Positions 15,437-20,175 of a DNA stretch of 20,175 bases are shown piece by piece; position 1 is the stretch's first letter; each line of letters starts with the position of its first letter. The notes beneath the pieces are model-generated. The model made no database searches, had not been told where the DNA came from, and was given only the letters and a program-made list of their open reading frames with translations. The stretch is from UBA9300 sp964577305 (GTDB lineage: Bacteria > Bacteroidota > Bacteroidia > Bacteroidales > VadinHA17): assembly GCA_964577305.1 (NCBI GenBank), contig CAZNYS010000064.1, positions 1-20,175 on the forward strand, written 5' to 3'. The translations under genes were made by a program, and so were the position numbers.

Positions 15437-15465
15437 CCGGGGGCATCCAATATTGGTATCCCCGG
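15437..15465. repeat. Intergenic palindrome between the propeller and Tat-protein genes
   Basis: CCGGGG (15437-15442) pairs with CCCCGG (15460-15465), and the centre CCAATATTGG (15447-15456) is itself a perfect palindrome. No T-run follows on the minus strand, so it may be a processing or attenuation hairpin between the two genes. On the plus strand CTCTTTTATT follows, which could make it a weak terminator for opposite transcripts. Confidence 0.45.
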
Positions 15466-15471
15466 ACTCTT

Positions 15472-16701
15472 TTATTTACCTGTTGTATATAGTATCAGCG
15501 ATTCTTCATCTTTGACATATATCTTATTACCGGTCAGTATGGGATGTGCATATACCGGCGTCTCTGACACAGGTATAGAAGCTATCTGATTGTATTCTGT
15601 ATTATCAGGCCGGTAGACTATCATATTTGAAGTACTGGGCAATGCTATCAGCTCTGAACCAATATCAATTATTGATCCGAAATCCCTGTGCCGCGTGGTA
15701 TCAGCCCATGCAGTACTTCCATCAGAGGCATCAAGACAAAACAAATATCCTCTTTCATTTAGTCCATAAAGATATCCGTCTTTTAAAACAGGTGTGTTAT
15801 AGTTGGTGCCAAATTCAGTATTACGCCATAATTCATTAACAGAATAGCTGTCCCCGTCCCTGGATATTCTTACAGACCCGGTTCCATGCCCCTGTCCTGA
15901 ATAAAATATCCTGTGATCATCAATTACAGGACTGGAGGAATTATAATAACGACTTTCGGGCGGAGTGGGTATTTCCCATAGCTGTTTCCCCTCACTCACT
16001 GATAGGCCGAGCAGTTTACTGTCAGTTTGCAATACCACAATTTTATAATTTTCAAAGAACATCTTATCGGGAGATCCATAAGCAGGTGCTACTCCCTCAA
16101 ACTTCCATAATATTGTTCCAGATTTCAGGTCAAAGGCAATTACAGCCGACTTGTCAGGCCCTCCAAGATGTGCAATACATTTATTGTCAATAATAATTGG
16201 TGACATTCCAGTGAAATATACCGGGACTATTTTCTCATAATCATTATTGCGCCATAATAATTTCCCTGATGCAGTATCAAAACATGAAATAATCCCTGTT
16301 GCTCCGATTATTACAACTTTCCCGTCCGAAATACTAGGTGTACTTCTCGGCCCTGGATGTCTTGCTGCCGGCCCCGTGACTTCATCCGCGGGGTAGCTGT
16401 TTTCCCATATCTGTTCGCCTGAAGATGCATCAAGGCATTGCAATGTTTCGTTGCCTCCAATACGAGTAAAAACAAATAGTTTCCCTTTGACCAGAGCAGG
16501 TGTGGCATCTCCATAACCAACCTTTATTTTCCATTCCACCTTCAACTCTGAAAGCCATTTATCAGGTGCTTTGAATCCTTCCACTTTGCCGTCACGGTTT
16601 ATTCCCCTCCATTGTGGCCAGTCCTGACCCGAGACAGTCAACACGCAGGATACTACTAAAAGTGATAAACAAAATGTGATCAGATAAAATACTTTTTTCA
16701 T
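15472..16701 (-). CDS. Secreted PQQ-type beta-propeller repeat protein
   Basis: 409 residues. The signal peptide (about 1-25) contains VVSC at 16-19, a possible lipobox, or cleavage occurs at VSGQ-DW. The mature protein opens DWPQWRGINRDGK, typical of PQQ-binding-like (BamB-like) eight-bladed propellers. Repeats carry the signature LxCLDASSGEQIWE, ISCFDTASGKLLWR, VIAFDLKSGTILWK, LLGLSVSEGKQLWE and LFCLDASDGSTAWA, about 45-50 residues apart. PQQ cofactor ligands are not evident, so it is more likely a structural or scaffold propeller than a dehydrogenase. Such DWPQWRG proteins are common in organisms rich in secreted enzymes. Probably cotranscribed with the Tat-exported protein downstream. Confidence 0.87.
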   Translation of the reverse strand: MKKVFYLITFCLSLLVVSCVLTVSGQDWPQWRGINRDGKVEGFKAPDKWLSELKVEWKIKVGYGDATPALVKGKLFVFTRIGGNETLQCLDASSGEQIWENSYPADEVTGPAARHPGPRSTPSISDGKVVIIGATGIISCFDTASGKLLWRNNDYEKIVPVYFTGMSPIIIDNKCIAHLGGPDKSAVIAFDLKSGTILWKFEGVAPAYGSPDKMFFENYKIVVLQTDSKLLGLSVSEGKQLWEIPTPPESRYYNSSSPVIDDHRIFYSGQGHGTGSVRISRDGDSYSVNELWRNTEFGTNYNTPVLKDGYLYGLNERGYLFCLDASDGSTAWADTTRHRDFGSIIDIGSELIALPSTSNMIVYRPDNTEYNQIASIPVSETPVYAHPILTGNKIYVKDEESLILYTTGK

Positions 16702-16829
16702 AATCTGGTTATTTTAAAGTCAATATAAAGACAATAACGGTACGTTTACCTGTAAATTTATGAAATATTCTAAAGCTAGTTTCCAAATAATTATATATAT
16801 CAGTTACTATCCTGATATACTTTAATCAT

Positions 16830-16837
16830 TACCTTTG
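16830..16837 (+). promoter_or_regulatory. -7 box of the beta-CASP RNase gene
   Basis: TACCTTTG matches the Bacteroidetes TAnnTTTG box exactly and lies 16 bases before the ATG at 16854, implying a very short leader. No TTTG is present at the expected -33 position. Confidence 0.45.
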
Positions 16838-16853
16838 GGGCAAAATCTATACT

Positions 16854-18254
16854 ATGAAAATCAAATTCCTCGGGGCTGCCAGGGAAGTTACAGGCAGTAA
16901 ACATCTTATAACAACACAAAACGGGAAAAGACTCATTCTTGACTGCGGCATGTTCCAGGGCAAAGGCCTTAAAACAGATGAAATGAACCGCAACCTGGGT
17001 TTTAATCCCGCTGATATAGATCATATTATCCTTACACATGCCCATATCGACCATTCAGGACTGATACCTTATATATATAAACAGGGCTTCAGGGGATCAA
17101 TTGTATGCACAAGCGCCACACGCGACCTGTGCTCGATTATGCTGGCCGATTCAGGTCATATCCAGGAACATGATACCTATACTTTTAACAAGAAGAGAGC
17201 AAGGAAAGGACTGCCACCCGTTGAGCCCATATACACTAGGATGGATGCTGTTAAATGTATGAGCCTCTTTATCGGTGTATCCTATGACCGTAAATTCAGG
17301 ATTGATGAAAATATTAAAGTTAAGTTCACACATACCGGCCATATGCTTGGCGGCGGTGTTGCCAATATAGAAATAAAGGAAGGTGACAGGATTCACAGGC
17401 TGGCATATACGGGAGATATAGGGAGACCGGTGAACCGTATACTGATTACACCAAAACCCTTCCCTCAGGCTGATATTCTGATCACTGAATCCACTTATGG
17501 TGACAGGCTTCATGAAGACAACATCAATGCTGAAAAAGAGCTTCTGAGTATTATAAATAATACATGTGTTGAAAAAGGAGGAAAACTGATTATCCCCTCA
17601 TTCAGTATCGGACGGACCCAGGATATTGTATACACCCTGAATAAGTTCTATAATGAAGAAAAACTGCCACGCATTGACATATATGTCGACAGCCCACTGG
17701 CAGTGAACGCAACGGAGATATTCAGATTACACCCGGAATGCTTTAATGGAGATATAATTGAACTGATGGAGAAAGACCCTGATCCCTTTGGCTTTAACAG
17801 CCTTTACTATATTAAAAGATCAGAAGATTCAAAGAAACTGAATGATATGAAAGAACCGATGGTAATAATATCAGCTTCAGGCATGATGGAAGCAGGTCGG
17901 GTTAAGCACCATCTCGCAAATAATATTTCAAACCCTGCCAATACCGTTCTGGCAGTTGGTTATTGTGCACCTAACACTCTTGGTGCCAGAATATTAAGAG
18001 GCGACAAGGAAGTCTCAATTCACGGCAATCATTACCTGGTAAAAGCTGATATCAGGCGTATTGATTCATACAGCGGTCATGGTGATTATAAGGAAATGGC
18101 TGAATTCCTGTCATGCCAGGATCCTTCGAGAATTAAGCAAACATTCCTTGTCCATGGAGAGTTCGAAGTACAGGATAAATATAAATCATTCCTGGAAAGT
18201 AAGGGATTCAGGAATATTGATATACCAGAAAGAGGCGATGAGTATTTATTTTAG
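16854..18254 (+). CDS. Beta-CASP metallo-beta-lactamase-fold RNase
   Basis: 466-residue cytoplasmic zinc hydrolase of the Ysh1/CPSF-73-like bacterial group. The metallo-beta-lactamase core has His62-x-His64-x-Asp66-His67 in THAHIDHSG, His163 in HTGHMLGGG and Asp188 in YTGDIGRP. The beta-CASP insertion shows TESTYGDRLH (about 215-224), IPSFSIGRTQ, the DSPLAV segment and ISASGMMEAGRVKHHL. The C-terminal RMMBL domain carries IDSYSGHGDYKEM and FLVHGE. All catalytic parts are present and the length is standard. It probably acts in RNA processing or decay. It is divergent from the propeller gene. The ATG is preceded by no strong Shine-Dalgarno but a perfect -7 box. Confidence 0.93.
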   Translation: MKIKFLGAAREVTGSKHLITTQNGKRLILDCGMFQGKGLKTDEMNRNLGFNPADIDHIILTHAHIDHSGLIPYIYKQGFRGSIVCTSATRDLCSIMLADSGHIQEHDTYTFNKKRARKGLPPVEPIYTRMDAVKCMSLFIGVSYDRKFRIDENIKVKFTHTGHMLGGGVANIEIKEGDRIHRLAYTGDIGRPVNRILITPKPFPQADILITESTYGDRLHEDNINAEKELLSIINNTCVEKGGKLIIPSFSIGRTQDIVYTLNKFYNEEKLPRIDIYVDSPLAVNATEIFRLHPECFNGDIIELMEKDPDPFGFNSLYYIKRSEDSKKLNDMKEPMVIISASGMMEAGRVKHHLANNISNPANTVLAVGYCAPNTLGARILRGDKEVSIHGNHYLVKADIRRIDSYSGHGDYKEMAEFLSCQDPSRIKQTFLVHGEFEVQDKYKSFLESKGFRNIDIPERGDEYLF

Positions 18255-18271
18255 GCTAAGGTATCTAGGCG

Positions 18272-18299
18272 CTGGATAACTGGGTACTGGGTATTGGGT
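18272..18299. repeat. Degenerate 7-bp tandem array
   Basis: Four heptamers in register: CTGGATA, ACTGGGT, ACTGGGT and ATTGGGT. The same phase may extend a few units upstream. It abuts the GC-rich hairpin pair at 18302-18343. Confidence 0.65.
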
Positions 18300-18301
18300 G
18301 C

Positions 18302-18343
18302 CCCGGCGTTCGCGTTGCTCAGCCGGGAGTGTCGCTTCGCTCC
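18302..18343. repeat. GC-rich hairpin pair between two heptamer arrays
   Basis: CCCGGC (18302-18307) pairs with GCCGGG (18322-18327). GGAGTG (18326-18331) pairs with CGCTCC (18338-18343), allowing one G-T wobble. The two stems overlap by two bases, so they would compete at the join. The block lies about 50 bp after the RNase stop codon and could contribute to 3'-end formation of that transcript. Confidence 0.5.
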
Positions 18344-18390
18344 AACTCGTTTGTCGTTTGTCGGTTGCCACTTGTCATTTGTCGTTTCCC
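18342..18390. repeat. Degenerate 7-bp tandem array
   Basis: Seven units in register: CCAACTC, GTTTGTC, GTTTGTC, GGTTGCC, ACTTGTC, ATTTGTC and GTTTCCC. The consensus is close to RTTTGTC. The array is unrelated in sequence to the one at 18272 but has the same period. Confidence 0.75.
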
Positions 18391-18429
18391 TTTTTTTAAC
18401 CGGAAGTTGATAAAAAAATAATAAAATAA

Positions 18430-18460
18430 TTTGCAAATATGTTATTTATTTCTAACTTTG
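18430..18460 (+). promoter_or_regulatory. Promoter of the membrane protein-XRE pair
   Basis: TTTG (18430-18433), exactly 19 bases, then TAACTTTG (18453-18460): a full match to the Bacteroidetes TTTG-N19-TAnnTTTG promoter. It lies 33 bases before the ATG at 18494. Confidence 0.75.
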
Positions 18461-18493
18461 TGTTAGATATATTTAACTTAAAAACATAAAGTC

Positions 18494-18919
18494 ATGAAAG
18501 GAATTTTTTTACCATTACTGGCAATTACCGCTGTCCTGGCAGTTACAGGAATTGAGATATTCCAGGTGAATCCGGTTGATTCAGCTCACTCCAGAACCGC
18601 TGAGATCATTTATGTATTAATGCTCATAGTACTTATCGGGCTTGGCATATTATTAGCAATGAGAAGATCAAGAGAGTTAAAGATGGGTCTTCCCGTGGAA
18701 GATGAATTATCCAGGCGCATAATGAACAGAGCAGGATCCATTACCTTTTTTATCTCGTTACTGATCTGGCTTATTCTTCTGTATATAGAAGTACATGAGG
18801 TTATAGATATAGAAGCAAGATTTCTGTTTTCATACGGTTTAATAGCTGTATGTTTTGTATTTCTTATTTCCTGGACGGCCATAAATTTTGGAGGGGCAGG
18901 TCATGAAAAACAGGATTAA
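18494..18919 (+). CDS. Four-TM membrane protein paired with XRE regulator
   Basis: 141 residues with four predicted transmembrane segments (about 4-24, 38-57, 77-98, 107-130) and a charged cytoplasmic loop RRSRELKMGLPVEDELSRRI between the second and third. The VEDELSRRI-x-A-G loop resembles that of small DUF2178/DUF3796-like membrane proteins, which are often encoded next to a short XRE-family regulator, as here. I cannot name its function. The last codons overlap the start of the regulator gene, so the two are translationally coupled and share the promoter at 18430-18460. Confidence 0.7.
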   Translation: MKGIFLPLLAITAVLAVTGIEIFQVNPVDSAHSRTAEIIYVLMLIVLIGLGILLAMRRSRELKMGLPVEDELSRRIMNRAGSITFFISLLIWLILLYIEVHEVIDIEARFLFSYGLIAVCFVFLISWTAINFGGAGHEKQD

Positions 18920-19097
18920 GGAATTGAGAGCACGGTTTGATCTTACACAGCATGATCTGGCCATAAAAGTCAATGTCAGAAGAGAGACTATAGTTTTTCT
19001 CGAGAAAGGGAAATATAATCCTTCCCTGAAGCTAGCTTATGATATTTCAAAAGTCTTTAATATGAAGATTGAAGAGGTATTCCTATTTAAGGAATAA
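18903..19097 (+). CDS. Small XRE-family transcriptional regulator
   Basis: 64 residues, essentially one helix-turn-helix domain: MKNRIKELRARFDLTQHDLA, then RRETIVFLEKGKYNPSLKLA and ending MKIEEVFLFKE. This is the Cro/C1 style of the short YozG/YgzD-like regulators. Start 18903 is chosen because GGAGGGG at 18890-18896 is a strong ribosome binding site about 6 bases upstream; an in-frame ATG at 18888 would precede it. The start overlaps the end of the membrane-protein gene by 17 bases. The usual model for such pairs is that the regulator controls its own operon and the membrane protein may modulate it; that is inference. Confidence 0.88.
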   Translation: MKNRIKELRARFDLTQHDLAIKVNVRRETIVFLEKGKYNPSLKLAYDISKVFNMKIEEVFLFKE

Positions 19098-19123
19098 TTC
19101 AACGACAATCCAGGGCTAACTGG

Positions 19124-19163
19124 CAGTTCAACATTTTAACGGTTCAACTCTTCAACAACCCGT
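19124..19163. repeat. Degenerate 8-bp tandem array
   Basis: Five units in register: CAGTTCAA, CATTTTAA, CGGTTCAA, CTCTTCAA and CAACCCGT, with consensus CNNTTCAA. It lies between the XRE gene and the CDF promoter. The period is 8, unlike the 7-bp arrays elsewhere in the window. Confidence 0.6.
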
Positions 19164-19189
19164 GTACCCTGCTTGTTATTATAATAAAG

Positions 19190-19197
19190 TATCTTTG
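19190..19197 (+). promoter_or_regulatory. -7 box of the CDF transporter gene
   Basis: TATCTTTG is a perfect TAnnTTTG box, 21 bases before the ATG at 19219. The -33 element is not clear; the nearest TTG is at 19173-19175, closer than the usual spacing. Confidence 0.5.
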
Positions 19198-19218
19198 CTA
19201 ATTGTATAACAGCACAGA

Positions 19219-20094
19219 ATGCATAAACATTCAGAGAATAGTACAAGGCATATCTCACTTGCTTTCTTGCTTAACCTGGTATTTACCATAATTGAGATTA
19301 TAGGAGGCTTCCTCACAAACAGTGTTGCAATTATTTCCGATGCGTTGCATGATTTTGGTGATACAATATCACTGTCAGTGGCATGGTATCTTCAGAAAGT
19401 ATCAAACCGTGGGAGGGATAAATATTATACCTATGGATACAAAAGATTTTCACTGCTGGGTGCAATATTTATATCAGTGATGCTAATCGTAGGTGCTGTT
19501 TTTATCATTAAGGAAAGCATTGAACGACTCTTAACACCTGATGAAGTCAATGCACAGTGGATGATGTATCTTGCCATTCTGGGTATAATAGTTAACGGGA
19601 TTGCTGTCCTCAGGCTCAGAAAAGGAACATCACTGAATGAGAAAGCAGTTTACCTGCATATGCTCGAAGATGTACTTGGCTGGATTGCTGTACTAGTCGT
19701 AAGTATCGTGATGATTTTTGTAGATGCACCTATCCTTGATCCAATATTATCAATAGGAATTACTATATGGGTACTGTTCAACGTATATAAAAATCTGAAG
19801 AAAACTTTCAGGATACTTCTTCAGGAAGTCCCGCTTGGTATTGATATAAATAAAGCAAAGAATGCAATTGTAGAGATTGATGGTATTATATCGGTTCATG
19901 ACCTTCATATCTGGTCGCTTGATGGGGAGAATAATATAATATCGCTGCATGCAGTACTGCCGGATAATTTCTCGGGTAAAACTCAGCAAGATCTGAAAAT
20001 TGAAATAAGAGAAACATGTGATCGATTTAATATCCAGCATGCAACTATCGAGTTTGAGACTGAAGGGGAAGAATGCGTGTTTGAGGAATGCTGA
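19219..20094 (+). CDS. Cation diffusion facilitator transporter (zinc type)
   Basis: 291-residue inner-membrane metal/proton antiporter exporting divalent cations. Six transmembrane helices are visible (about 13-31, 35-55, 78-99, 113-132, 150-168, 174-190). The transport site is the paired H-x3-D motif of Zn-type CDF proteins: His44/Asp48 in SDALHDFGD (TM2) and His147/Asp151 in LHMLEDVLGW (TM5). The cytoplasmic C-terminal domain has the CDF signature LLQEVPLGID, then DGIISVHDLHIWSLDG and SLHAVLP. A short His-rich N-terminus (MHKHSENSTRH) and a C-terminal EECVFEEC tail may bind metal. The regulator at 18903 is unlikely to control it because it has its own promoter box. Confidence 0.94.
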   Translation: MHKHSENSTRHISLAFLLNLVFTIIEIIGGFLTNSVAIISDALHDFGDTISLSVAWYLQKVSNRGRDKYYTYGYKRFSLLGAIFISVMLIVGAVFIIKESIERLLTPDEVNAQWMMYLAILGIIVNGIAVLRLRKGTSLNEKAVYLHMLEDVLGWIAVLVVSIVMIFVDAPILDPILSIGITIWVLFNVYKNLKKTFRILLQEVPLGIDINKAKNAIVEIDGIISVHDLHIWSLDGENNIISLHAVLPDNFSGKTQQDLKIEIRETCDRFNIQHATIEFETEGEECVFEEC

Positions 20095-20095
20095 A

Positions 20096-20138
20096 TGAGG
20101 CGAATAAATAGGTTTGATTCCAACCTTCCTAAGCCTCA
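20096..20138. terminator. Possible terminator hairpin after the CDF gene
   Basis: TGAGGC (20096-20101) pairs with GCCTCA (20133-20138), with an inner stem AGGTT (20110-20114) and AACCT (20122-20126). It starts two bases after the stop codon. No T-run follows, so it is only a weak candidate for an intrinsic terminator. Confidence 0.3.
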
Positions 20139-20175
20139 GTCCCGAAATTCTTTCGCCGGAATGGCGATTTAGAAT

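Noticed and set aside
17151..17513. 120-codon minus-strand ORF
   Set aside because: Lies wholly inside the beta-CASP RNase gene, which has complete catalytic motifs.
18342..18390. Possible CRISPR array
   Set aside because: Units are 7 bp, degenerate and without spacers; no cas gene is nearby.

Overview
The window looks like a chromosomal segment of an environmental, probably anaerobic member of the Bacteroidetes (Bacteroidales or Marinilabiliales-like). The signs are a class II xylose isomerase of Bacteroidetes type, a UpxY-like NusG paralogue, promoters of the form TTTG-N19/20-TAnnTTTG, weak Shine-Dalgarno sites, many secreted proteins and moderately AT-rich DNA. This placement is inferred from family resemblance only. 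No tRNA, rRNA, CRISPR array, transposase or phage gene was seen.

Region 1 (118-6633, minus strand) is carbohydrate related. xylB and xylA form a tight operon turning xylose into xylulose 5-phosphate. Upstream are a secreted glycoside-hydrolase-like protein of unassigned family and a TatD/amidohydrolase-2 type hydrolase. GC-rich palindromic elements lie at 79-115, 3045-3137 and 5586-5641. A fourth copy (6239-6372) sits inside the amidohydrolase reading frame and is translated through.

Region 2 (6745-13868, minus strand) holds mostly exported enzymes: an NTF2/SnoaL-like protein, a putative Zn peptidase, a CBM9-like plus alpha/beta-hydrolase fusion, a beta-lactamase-family lipoprotein and an isoprenylcysteine-methyltransferase-like membrane protein. 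At its upstream end is an orphan UpxY/NusG-like antiterminator with a hairpin-forming leader. A frameshifted fragment of the NTF2-like gene lies at 13262-13326.

Region 3 (14183-16701) has a second methyltransferase-like membrane protein, a decayed ORF, a Tat-exported small protein resembling TIGR04076, and a PQQ-type beta-propeller protein.

Region 4 (16854-20094, plus strand) has a beta-CASP metallo-beta-lactamase RNase, a four-TM membrane protein translationally coupled to an XRE regulator, and a CDF zinc-type transporter.

The most unusual features are non-genic. One is the in-frame palindromic insertion in a metabolic enzyme. The other is a set of degenerate 7-bp (once 8-bp) short tandem arrays in four intergenic spaces, three of them next to GC-rich hairpins. 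I found no convincing new defence or mobile system.
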